Source: Siniperca chuatsi (Eukaryota > Chordata > Actinopteri > Centrarchiformes > Sinipercidae). From it: a stretch of 64,000 nt of DNA. This document shows positions 1 through 13,597 of the stretch, in pieces (the first letter of the stretch is position 1; each line of letters opens with the position of its first letter). The notes beneath the pieces are model-generated. The model was not told the origin of the DNA. It searched no databases and saw nothing but the letters and a program-made list of their open reading frames with translations. Where the stretch lies: assembly GCF_020085105.1 (NCBI RefSeq), contig NC_058048.1:8118862-8182861 (forward strand), read 5' to 3'. The position numbers were made by a program, and so were the translations under genes.

Positions 1-1299
1 GTTAGTGAATGTGTGAATGGAGCACAATAGCGAAGAAGACGCCATACCTCCTGTAAATGCATCATATTATACATTATAAATGATACTTTACACATATATA
101 AACTGCTGTATGATATATATTACATTTTTTGTTATTATTTTTGTTGTACTGCTGCTTTAATACACACTATGTTGTGTGAGTCATACTTTTTTACATATAC
201 ATTTTCATTCATGGCTGCAGTTAACATGTACTGATGTTGTGGTTGTAAGTTTGATTCACGTTTAAAGGTTCCTTTGTTACAGTGAAGTATAAGCACATAC
301 TGTACTATTTTACTCATTGACAAATAAGGTGAAAGACCAACTCCTTGGTGGAGAATATAGATAGACAGTGTGGCACAGACCCAAACAGATGACCAGACAG
401 GCAGCCATCGAGCCACAGCAAGCTGTTCAATAATGGATTTGCTCTTAAAATATCCAGAGAAGTGCTACTGTCTCAAGGGCTGAGCCTGAAAGCCCAGAAT
501 AAATAGTGACTCTATCCACACACATACATCCATGGCAGTGATATGCACACAAATGCCTGCATGTACATGCAAACACAACTACTGTCAGTAATAACGCTGT
601 ATACACTCTTCCTTTCTTCTTCATTTCCTGTCTTGGGCAGAGATTTGCTGACTGCTCAGGATAGATCTGTTTCTTTCATACACAACCACACAAACACACT
701 AAAGGCTGCATCCTGACACACCGAGACCCTCCTCTCTCTCTGTCTGTCTTCCTGTCCTCCCTGGCAGAGTGCCTGTCTGTTCCAGCCATTATATTTGCCT
801 TTCCCCCCTCCTCTATGGAGGAGAAATCATCTAGTGGTTACCAGAACAGAACACAACATATCTGAAAGTTACTGTAAATCTACTAAGCGTCTAAAGTGAA
901 ATGCATTTTATCACTTCTGCTATTATGATCATTTGAGTTCAAGACCATTTACTCTTGCTGAACCATTGACTCACAGTGCCACTTTCAATTCGTTTTATGT
1001 ACAGACTGATACATTACTTTATATAAAGCTTTATTTATCTAGATGCATGGGGCTTTTAAAGTCATAAATATATTTAGATAATTTGATTCTAGATATCTTA
1101 AGACTTATTAAGGGCCTGCAGCCTATCAGTGTGTTATTATGGGTATGGTTATCCCGACTGGTAATTTTAATGAATGACATGGTCATTGGCCCTATGGTGT
1201 AATTTTACTATCTCAGTGCCTGAAATTAAACCAAATCTTCTGCCATTTTAAAGGCCCAGAAAACCTATTTTCTTAATTAGGTTTGTACTATGAGCGGTC

Positions 1300-1678
1300 A
1301 CACTTTATTTTACGGTACACTAATAAGACATAATAAGCTGTACTTTGTATCAAATTAGACCGAAACTAGAAATAATATGTTCTTTATTAGACAGTAAACA
1401 AACACAGTTATACCCTAATTAGACACCATACACCTAAATGATGCTGTAATTAGAAACCGCAAATAAAGCTGTATTATACTTTGACACTATTATACCAAAT
1501 TATTCTCTAATTAGAAACCAAATAGGAGATCCTAATACACAATTAGACGCCATTTTACAAGATCATAGTCTAATTAAATCAAATACAATACCATATCAGA
1601 TCCAAAATATGCTACAGTTAGACGCTATTCTACCTTTACTACCAAATTATGCTATATCAGACACCACATTTAATGCAG
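1300..1678. repeat. Degenerate TAATTAGAC-rich repeat array
   Basis: The motif TAATTAGA(C/A) and close variants recur every 30-60 bases across this stretch, with ACC or GCC often following. The same motif occurs twice inside each inverted end of the adjacent element at 1679-2892, so the array may be an expansion of that element's terminal sequence. It begins after a CACACTTTATTTTACGG segment. No coding potential. Confidence 0.5.
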
Positions 1679-2892
1679 CCTATGATAGCTTAATTAGACA
1701 ACACAGGCTGTAATTAGACAAATTTAATGCCACATTATATCGCACATAGCCTTTATAATAGTAACCATCTATTAATAGTTCCGGGAGGGTAACAACAAGC
1801 GGGAAGTGGGTAGAGGGGAGTTCGGTTGTACTGTATGTATGATTGTATTTATTTATTATATATTATATTTATTTATTATTATTATTAGGTTTATATTTGG
1901 GTGTGTAAACTCCCTTCTACCCACTTGTTGTTGTTGTGTGTGAGCTCCTGGGGAATTCTTTTGCCTGAACACCCTGGGAGGAGGAGAACAGGCAGAGGTA
2001 AGTTTGTGCATGACTCAGACAGACTTCAATGTACTATTACAATTAGCTTAGCATGAGTCTTACATTATACTCCTCAATTAACAAATATTTTGATAGTCAT
2101 AAATCAGTGCACATTATTTGCTCGTTCACAGGCGAACGATGGAGTGGAACAGCCCAGCGTCCCCGCTGTGAAGCACCAGACTCAAGCGAACCGCAATACA
2201 CAATCACTCAATGAGTACATTTGTTAAAATATCTCGTGTGTTGATTTAACCTGTGTACTAATATGCAAATCTGTGCATAAATTAGGCTATCCATGTTCAT
2301 CTAGTAATACTATTTAGGCTACTATCACCTAGTAACGGCGACCCGTCGTTACACAAATACAGCTTTAATGTGTGGTTAGGGTTAGATATATCATTTCACT
2401 TTAGTTCAAGGTACAGTTCTGTTGTAATGTGTCGCATATTAGCCTCTAAGAAAGTCTAATAAGATCTAACAGTGGGAAATAAAGATCCTGGCAGCTTCCA
2501 TAATGTTACTGGGGTTAGATAGCGACACAACGTTAAATGGTCTGATGTCTTAACTGGTATGGGAGTAGCACGTCCGTCGAGGAAGCATGTATTGCTATGT
2601 ATTGCTACCTACAAACTCCACGGGACTCTGGAGAGCATCCAGGCTACGAGGGACATGTGAAGTAGCGACCAGATGTAACCCGATGTGGTTTGACTTTAGT
2701 TTACGGTGCAGCTTTTAATGAGCACCAAATGACCCTGTAAGAAAGTGAAACTGTGTTAAAAAAGGCCAAATAAATGTATTGTCCTCTGAGCTCTCTGTGT
2801 TTTGTCTGACTATTATGAAGGCTATGTCCAATATAATATGACATTAAATTTGTCTAATTACAGCCTGTGTTGTCTAATTAAGCTAGTATAGG
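1679..2892. mobile_element. Non-autonomous element with long inverted ends
   Basis: Bases 1679-1761 and 2810-2892 are inverted copies of each other: I count 7 mismatches over 83 aligned bases, no gaps. Similarity continues outwards (ACATTTAATGC-type sequence near 1665 and near 2912). The roughly 1.05-kb interior has no transposase frame, so this looks like a non-autonomous DNA transposon or foldback element. I could not find a convincing target-site duplication, so the superfamily is undetermined. The interior carries a second, shorter inverted repeat (about 1788-1822 against 1905-1938). Confidence 0.7.
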
Positions 2893-2959
2893 CACATGTT
2901 GGCAGCATGAAATGTGAGTGACGACGAGAAAAGTGTGGTTCAGCGGCATATGCCAGCCC

Positions 2960-4260
2960 CTGGAGCGGTATATGCCGCTCACATAGTAATCAAAAGCAGT
3001 GTGCTTCCGCCTCGTCTATACACTGACGCTTTTATAGAAGAAATATACATGCCCCACTTGAGGAGACATTTTTCTGTCTTGTTCTGCATCCTATATGACA
3101 TTCTTTCATACGCAGCTACTTTTCCTAATTCAGTCACCCAGTCCTGAAAAGGAGGCTCTATAGACGTCTTACAGTTCCTGAGAATGATTTGCCATCCAAT
3201 CATAACAGCAGTCTGGGTCCAATACTTCAGTGATTGTGGAGAGGCAGATAACAACGTACAGTCTCCTAACATATAAAGCTTCGGACAGAATACAAGCTGC
3301 ATTTGGATGACATTAGCAATGTAACAGTGAATCTTCATCCAGAATTGATGGATTTTGGATGTACCAGTGTACCCTCATCACCACTACATTTCCAGCAGGC
3401 TGCAGAATCTTTTAAGTCTATATAACCTACTTGGGGCAGTGGTAGAAGCGGTGTAAAATTTTAAATTGAATAAGCCTCACCCTCAGATCTCTTGACATTA
3501 TTCGGGAGTTGCTGCAAATCTCATCTCATTCATGTTCATCAAATAACACACCCAAATCTCTTTCCCAGACAAATTTAAGGGCTGCAACAGTTTTATTCCC
3601 TCCACATTCCAAAAGAATTCTATAATATTTAGATGCTTCGCATCCTTCACCAAAGACCTGGAGAATTGTATGTAACTTATCTGCTGACCTTGGAGAGTGT
3701 AAACTTGACCCAAAGATCTTTCACAATACAAGGCGTAGTTGAAGACATCTCCAGAACTGAGTTTTAGGTCAATCATATTGTTGTTTTAGATCATCTAATG
3801 ATTTACGTGTGCTGGTGCAATATAAATCTCCTAATGTAAGAATACCATTTTCCACCCATTCCTTCCAAATAAATGATTGTTTGTCAATGCTTAGCTTTGC
3901 CAAATACTTGAGGCTTTATTTAAGTAAGGGTCAAAATATGTCAGCCCTGCAATTTTCCTCCATGTGCTCTGAAGGGGAAATATAACTGGATGAGCCTTCA
4001 TATGTTTAGATGATTTAGTGGATAAGCAGTGTAACAGAGAGAAAGGAGCCGATGCAGACTGCTCTATATTGTGCCATGGGGGGAGCTCTCTCGGGGGGCA
4101 ATGCCCAGTGTGCCAGATGCCTCAGGCTAAACGCAAAGTAATAAAATATAGGTTTTGAGAACCCTAAACCACCACTTTTAACTAGCTGCTGCAGTTTCCA
4201 CATATTCATGCGTGACCGCTTTCCATTCCAGAGGAATCCTTAAATATGCTATCAGATCTC
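2960..4260 (-). mobile_element. Degraded L1-like LINE, 3' part of ORF2
   Basis: Minus-strand translation in several frames, broken by stops and shifts, gives the tail of an L1/Tx1-type reverse transcriptase protein. Near 4209 there is a KSGGLGFSKPIFYYFAFSLR block. Near 3400 there is a CWKC-x6-GT-x2-H type motif, typical of the C-terminal cysteine motif of L1 ORF2. The C-terminal tail reads TELGKVAAYERMSYRMQNKT and ends near 2980. The order matches the family. The 5' part is missing, as expected for a truncated insertion. Clade assignment is from memory of the motif order. Confidence 0.7.
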
Positions 4261-5088
4261 TTAAAATATTTGTCTTTAAATATGTGTTCAGACATGAGGG
4301 GCCCCTTTGTTTTCACCTTTATTTTTGGAGCTTTAAATGTCCAAACTAAAGTTTAAAAAATAATTTTCTAGGTTTTTATTTCAGGCTTTGGGGCAATAAA
4401 GGTAACAAAAATAAAATGGTGTAGACCTTTGATAGCCATTGAATATACGTGGGTTTTGCTCATGACTGTATATTAGGACTACTATGCTAATATTTATAAA
4501 ATCCTGGATGTGCTTTGATGTGAGCTCCAAAGTGGTAGAGAACTGATCGGCACCTGATTATTAAAATGAAATTCACTTTTTGATAATCTTTAGGTCATGG
4601 AGCTGGTGGTAATCAAGCCCCCATGAACAGTGCAGTGATTCTGGTTGTGATCAAAGGTCAAAGGCTGAAGGGCTAAAGAATTTCAAATGATACCCGGTCT
4701 GTCTGTGCTGATTGGCCTCAACTGGCTGGTAGTCACTGTGGTGCCCAGCGTAATGCACCAACCAGGCAGATCTCTTTGATATAGGAAACATTAGTGTCTC
4801 TCAGTGGCAGAGTGACATCTCCACTGAGGGCCCTCCACCTCTCCTTCATCATCACCCTCTTATCTCCTTCTTTCCTTTTTCTTGCTTATTTATTTCTCTG
4901 TTTCAATCCCTCTATCACCTATCTCCCTTCTCCTCTTCTACCACCTCATCACTTTCTCTGCCACCCGCTATCCGTCGCCCTCTGTGTGTCAGCCTGTACA
5001 CCGCAGCTGCACCCAGCTGGCACTCCTCACTCTGCAGAATTAATGGTTCCATTATCTGTCTGTATCATTCAGTCCTTTCTCTCACTTT

Positions 5089-5090
<2 letters not shown>

Positions 5091-5125
<35 letters not shown>
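5091..5125. repeat. (AC)n microsatellite
   Basis: Perfect AC dinucleotide run of about 17 units. A TG run follows at about 5394-5417. Confidence 0.95.
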
Positions 5126-5127
<2 letters not shown>

Positions 5128-5847
5128 CCATCTGCCATTGCAGGGCCACCAACAGTATTGGACAATTTTAAGTACTTTTTCATCAGCTGACATTAATTTT
5201 GCATTCCCTATTCAATTGTAGAAATCTTACATTAGAAATATTAAAGTATGAGGATGTTTACATTCGTAAAGGACACACAATTTAAATGTGTCATCAAGGT
5301 GTGTTATAAATTTATAATGATGTCACTATCCCATTGAGTTGCATAGTATCTTCTACAGTATGATTATAGCTAATGTAGGCCTTAGAGAGAGAGAGTGTGT
5401 GTGTGTGTGTGTGTGTGAGGTGATGAGTTAAATTTACCTATTATTGTTTTTATAGTATTATAACTTGTGTAGTTGGTCAGAACAGAGTGAGAGATACATG
5501 CATAGACACTGACACACTGATGCTAGACTGAGGTAAAAGCATAATAAATGTAAAACTGTATGTCTTTAATGAGTTTTTTTCACTTTAATGAAGCAGATTA
5601 AATTAAATTGAGAGAGAGAAACAGTAAGTGGGAGACCAAAGATGAAAATTAATAATAATACTAATACTAATAATAATACTGACCAGTCACATTGAATGTC
5701 ATCCTTAAAGAAAGATTTATTGATTTGTTGAGTGTACCTGGATTTGATTAATTTGATTTGGTTATGATAGATCTGTTGTATAGGCCAAAAAGTGCATGAT
5801 TATATTCATATAGGCTGTACATTCAGGAGTGCTTTGGCAAAATGTTA

Positions 5848-8276
<2,429 letters not shown>

Positions 8277-10071
8277 CTATGACAGACTGCCTCTCTCTTG
8301 AGATGATCCTGGCCAGTCCCAGTAGGAGGGAATAGGGAGGAAGGAAGCAGGTGCTAATATACGGTCCCCATCTTTCCTCTCCATGGTAAGTCCCACAGAG
8401 TCTTTACAGTGGTGGAACAGTCCACACTGCTCCACCAACAACGGGGCTGGGTCCTCCTGTCCTGAGGATGCAGGAGAATAGTTGGACAGGTATTGATCAG
8501 CACTTGGACCAAAGTTGTTATGTCCTCTATCTTATCCCACTGCTGATTCAAATAATCAGATTCTGCCTATTAACCCATGCAGCTTCATAACACTGGACTA
8601 GTAAGAATGATGAGTATGGCTGGGCTGTGTTTGTATGAAGCATCTAATCAGCAAATAGATCCAACAAATGCAGAAGAATTTTCTTCCAAAAGCAAATGAA
8701 AATTTCAAAGGACCTTAAACTGTGTTTCCTGTGTTCAATGGTATATATTAATATTATATTAAGAAGAGTGAAAACTAGAATGAAACACTATGTCCTAAAC
8801 ATGATCAATTAAGTTGAGTCGTTGCAATCAACATATACTGAAAAATACAGAGAGATACTCACTGGTTGAAGTCTTTGAGCCCCAGCTTCTCTCCGCTCCA
8901 GGTTTGATGATGAGGGGCTCAGCTCTGCCCTCTGGTGGACACCACAGTGCCAAGGGTCTGGAGTTATCCACCCTACACACACACACACACACACTCTTAA
9001 GTATTCACCGCACAGAGATAATGTATATAGTCACACAAGCATAGTAGACAGAGGTATACATGTACATACACACACACACACACACGTATATATGCAAGTT
9101 CCTATAAATCACCATAATCATGTACCTCACAGTTTTACCATACATGGCCAACAACCTGCCATGTGTGAACCTCCAATCAAAGGTCAAAGATAAGCTATCA
9201 TCGAGACTGCTGCCTTATCACTATGTACCCGCTGATAACAGCGATGAAGATACACTGGGATCTAGACATGATTTCAACAGGCCTTTCCAGGAAACTGTAC
9301 TCACCGGTCCTGGGGGTCTGTAGTCCTGAAGCCTTTAGCAAATGGGTTGCTTGCAATTTTTAGCTGGGTGATCTGAGAGATAGGGTGAGGGGGGTTCAAA
9401 TAAATAAGATAAAAAGCAAAGAAATTGCTCCCTAATCCTATACTAATTGTATCAGTTAATGCACAGTGAAACATTTCTGTAATTTGTAGAAAGCTGTCAG
9501 GCATCTGCTTGATACAAGTGTGTCAAACGGATGTCTGATGGGCCTCGGTAATATTTGGTTTCCTACCCGGTGGTTCTGATAGGCAGTGACGGCCATAAAG
9601 CGTGTCTCAGGGAAGGAAAAAGAGCAGAAGTTCCTGTATGCATTTAAGTGACTGTTGGGAGTTGGATCCACATACACCACATGAAAGCGCGGCTGGTAGC
9701 GATGCATGGAGTTCAATATCATCTGGCAAGGAGGAAGTAGGAGAAAACATACGACAAGCAAGTCAAAAAAGAAACATTTCACTATGTTCTTTCATGATGA
9801 AATGGAAATGAATCAAAACTGTACTTTTTCTTAGATCCTATACTCTTCTTCTTCTTACAAAAGCATGTAGAAATGACATTAAAGATATTGACTGACATGT
9901 CCGTTGTCATCCAGCAGGTTGTTGGTGAGCTTGAGAGTGTCGAAGGAAACAGTCTGCTTCATCCACTGGGCTCCACAGGCAGGTGAGTCTGGGTGGAAAT
10001 GCATCCTACTTGGGGCTACAACATCCGCTCGCCCTGCAGCCAGCCATGATGAGCTGTGGAACGCATATCTG

Positions 10072-10127
<56 letters not shown>

Positions 10128-11537
10128 TAGATTTGTAAAATAGGACTGGTAAGGTAAGATGAAGCTTGCAGAGGGGCAACTATGATCTAGTGAACAATGG
10201 ATGGTCTTGAAGTGATGGAAATAGTACAACAGATCAGAAATAAGATAATAAATATTTACTGTATGTTGGAAAAAGTATCTGTTACACACTACAGACTAAG
10301 CACTGCACACCTCACTGTGTATGCGTGCCTGACCTGTATCTTTTATCGTCAACAGGGATAAAGTCCATGAGCAGGACATATTCAGCAGCAGGATCCATCC
10401 CAGAGATTTGCACCTGGAATGTTGGAAACATCCTCCTGCAGTTTGTGAACATGTAAATGAACGTTATGTAGTAAGAGACACCAGAGAAAGAGGGAAATGG
10501 AGAAGTGCAAGATAAGGTAGTGAGGAATATAAATTGTTACCTTCCAGCTTTGGTAACAATCATCTCTGTGCCCAGCTGGTCAAACTGCTGCCAAAGTGCA
10601 TGCATCTCCAGCTGAACTCTGACCCCACTGACTTGGGGGGCCTTGGCGTTCGACAGTGACCCCCCGTCTGCACAGCAGGGCAGAGATAGTTCACCGCTCT
10701 GAGACAGCTGAGGACCTGAGGAGAGGCGAGGAGAGCAGAGCAGAGGAGAGGAGAACAGAGGAGAGCAGAGGAGAGGAGAACAGAGGAGAGCAGAGGAGAG
10801 GAGAGGTGAGGAGAGCAGAGCAGAGGAGAGGAGAACAGAGGAGAGCAGAGCAGAGGAGAGGAGAACAGAGGAGAGCAGAGGAGAGGAGAGGCAAGGAGAG
10901 CAGAGCAGAGGAGAGGAGAACAGAGGAGAGCAGAGCAGAGGAGAGGAGAGCAGAGGAGAGGAGAACAGAGGAGAGGAGAACAGAGGAGAGCAGAGGAGAG
11001 GAGAACAGAAGAGAGGAGAGGAGAGGAGAGGAGAACAGAGGAAAGCAGAGGAGAGGAGAACAGAGGAGAACAGAGAGAGCAGAGAGGAGAACAGAGGAGA
11101 GGAGAACAGAGGAGAACAGAGGAGAGCAGAGGAGAGGAGAACAGAGGAGAGCAGAGGAGAGCAGAGGAGGGGAGAGGAGAACAGAGGAGAGGAGAGCAGA
11201 GGAGAGGAGAACAGAGGAGAGCAGAGGAGAGGAGAGCAGAGGAGAGGAGAGGAGAGGAGAACAGAGGAGAGGAGAGGAGAGCAGAGGAGAGGAGAGGAGA
11301 ACAGAGGAGAGGAGAGGAGAGGAAAACAGAGGAGAGGAGAGGAGAGGAGAGGAGAGGAGAGGAGAGGAGAGGAGAGGAGAGGAGAACAGAGGAGAGCAGA
11401 GGAGAGGAGAGGAGAGATGTATGGCGAACTTTTGTTCACATTTGGATCACAGATTTTGTCTCTAATCATCATCTCATGAATGTATATTTTCTCCACTGAG
11501 CTCAGATAGTTACATAAAACAGACACTTACCATCCAT
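8277..11537 (-). CDS. tbx10: T-box transcription factor, Tbx1/Tbx10 group
   Basis: DNA-binding transcription factor. Coding exons, 5' to 3': 11531-11537, 10541-10715, 10334-10435, 9897-10068, 9567-9722, 9305-9372, 8863-8972, 8277-8461. Donor/acceptor phases match throughout and give 324 residues. The T-box covers about residues 42-222: [99 protein letters not shown]. These match Tbx1/Tbx10, not Tbx6/16. After FAKGFR, a DPQD...RP-AL stretch also follows Tbx1/10. The tail is only about 100 residues, much shorter than Tbx1, which favours Tbx10; the exact ortholog is inferred. The first coding exon is just ATGGATG, with an in-frame stop shortly upstream. A candidate polyA signal is at 8178-8183. 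Confidence 0.87.
8973..8995. repeat. (AC)n microsatellite at a splice acceptor
   Basis: On the minus strand this is a TG run ending in TAG, directly before exon 7 of the tbx10-like gene, so it forms that intron's 3' end. A second short AC run is at about 9067-9085. Confidence 0.85.
10076..10123. repeat. (CA)n microsatellite
   Basis: About 23 CA units just upstream (minus strand) of exon 4 of the tbx10-like gene, next to its acceptor at 10069-10070. Confidence 0.95.
10721..11416. repeat. GA-rich minisatellite in tbx10 intron 1
   Basis: About 0.7 kb of GGAGAGGAGAACAGA and GGAGAGCAGA units in mixed order. On the minus strand it is a pure-pyrimidine-rich CTCTCCTCTG array that runs into the acceptor of tbx10 exon 2 at 10716. 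It makes up most of the roughly 815-base intron. Long open frames on both strands here are a by-product of the repeat unit and not genes. Confidence 0.95.
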
Positions 11538-12513
11538 AATTTGAAGGTCTATAATGAATCAATTTGCCGGTTTGGTCTCTTCCTTTGATATTTCTGTTCA
11601 CTCTAGTCTTTTCTTTCACTTCTACTTCTTTCACAAGTAGAAAGTCCTGTCATCACATCAAGACCAGTGGAGAACCAAATCCACAGCTTTGCTTTGCATA
11701 GACCATAACATAGAACTGAAGCCAAAAATCTTCCTCCCAGTCCAGTGCCAGGTGCTGTGGTAAATTACATCCAAGTGTGGCTGTTTGTGTCCAGGAACAA
11801 GCTGGTTTTATACACCATGAAACTCTCACTGGGGACTTCCATGCCTTCCTCATCCATTACAATACTCATAGTGCTACTGACATGCACTAATCGCAGCTGC
11901 ACGCGAATGCATGCCTGCCCCAAGAATTGTGAATACACAAATGTGCGTGCACACACAGACACACGCACACACAACCTTTTTGGAGCATCTTGAAATCCCT
12001 GCTTGCATCTCCTATTGTTTCATGTAGCCTAAAGCCTTAGGTGGAGCTTGTCTTGACCAACCAGTAGGACATTAATAACATCCTAATAAGCCCAGTGTTA
12101 CTGGGTGTGTGGACAGATGAAGACAGCAACAAACTGCTTTTATTATTCATCGCCTATTTTCTTGGAGCAGAGTTTCAACACCATACTAATTAGAGAATCA
12201 GTTATTCCCTAAAACTGACTTAAGTGGATATTTCTGGCTTGGTTTAATGGCAAAAGTCTAGCATATTTATAAAATAATATTTATAAAATGCAACATATCA
12301 GATTGTGTCGGGGATACATTGAGGTCCAGGACTTATTTCTGTTGTCCTTGCTGTTAACGTTGTTTTCTAAAGTGTCTTTGTCTCACAGTGTGTGTGTCAT
12401 GCAAGATTTTGTGTCACATGAGGACCTGACCACAGTTCAGACACAAATGATATGATATATGATCTTGATAAATCCAAGTCTGATTACAAATGTGAGTGGA
12501 AGTGTTTAGTGGT

Positions 12514-12569
<56 letters not shown>

Positions 12570-13192
12570 GCCTCATGTGGCTCTATGATGGGACAGTGTT
12601 GAAGGGTTCCAGCCTGAGGGATCCAAAGCAGAAAAGCAGACTTTTCCCTAATAAAGCACAACAAGACTTAAGTTTGTCAATAGGCCAATTCGCACCGCCG
12701 ATCAGCTCATTAATCACGGCTTTCAGGACCACAGGCAGAAATAACTCATTGTTATTGTTGTTATTGGATGCCCGTCTTAAGTAGAACTGATTATATTAAT
12801 ATTGTTCTTTTCCAATGGACCTTGTGATCAATGATGACCCCCTCAAAATGCTGTCTGTGTAATATGACCTTAGAGGCTCACTGAGGTCCAAAACACTCAA
12901 ATAAAGCTAAAGGTGTACTGTTATATTCCTGACAGGATGATTTTTGTTATTGAACTGCATTATGTATTTTAATTGCTTAGATAAAATAAGCTATTTTCTA
13001 ATGTTGGCTTCAGATGGGGCAGACATGGATGGTAATAACAAAGTGTATTGCAGTGTGTTATAGATTGTTATAGACAATATTCCGTTTCATTACAGACAGA
13101 TCATTTAGGGAATTCAACATTTCAATATCTAACTGGCATATCAGACTGTTCAAGTTAGAGTCAGAGAGCAAAGTAGTATAAACAGTCAGATG
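11538..13192. other. Intergenic region between tbx10-like gene and apoa1
   Basis: This holds the promoter side of the minus-strand tbx10-like gene and the downstream flank of apoa1. No supported coding exon. A long (GT)n run is at 12515-12566; the rest is AT-rich. Confidence 0.5.
12515..12566. repeat. (GT)n microsatellite
   Basis: About 26 perfect GT units. Confidence 0.95.
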
Positions 13193-13198
13193 TTTATT
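13193..13198 (-). terminator. apoa1 polyadenylation signal
   Basis: AATAAA on the minus strand, about 400 bases beyond the apoa1 stop codon at 13598-13600. It is the first canonical signal seen downstream of that gene. Confidence 0.65.
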
Positions 13199-13597
13199 GA
13201 GCTGTATATCGTCAAAGCACAGTTTCCATCAGACAAGCATCATTACACAGAGGTTCAGGCACTTGTGGTAATTCACATACAATTCCTACACAAAATGTAA
13301 GCAGTTGGCCATGGCATGCAAAGCAAAGTAAAGCATGTGTGTGCTGAGTATGTATGTGTCTGTGTATGTCTTTGCATGCATGTGCTTGAGCATGTGCACA
13401 TTAAGTAAGGTGTTTGCATGGGAGAGTGAGAGAGTCCCGCCATTTTGTTGCAAAGAAGTGCATCAGTTAGGCATTGGCTTCATTTTGGGAGGTGGTCTGT
13501 ATGCGCATGTGAGGAAAGAAGGAATGCAGAGAAAGGTGGAATGGATCTAGGACTGACAGGTAGGTGAGATTAGCTACAGGAACAGGGTAGAGAGGAT

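Noticed and set aside
10537-11526. A 329-codon minus-strand frame and a 269-codon plus-strand frame across the GA-rich minisatellite
   Set aside because: Open only because the repeat unit lacks stops; the products are pure Ser/Leu/Pro or Arg/Glu repeats. Only the last 59 codons or so of the minus frame are real tbx10 exon 2.
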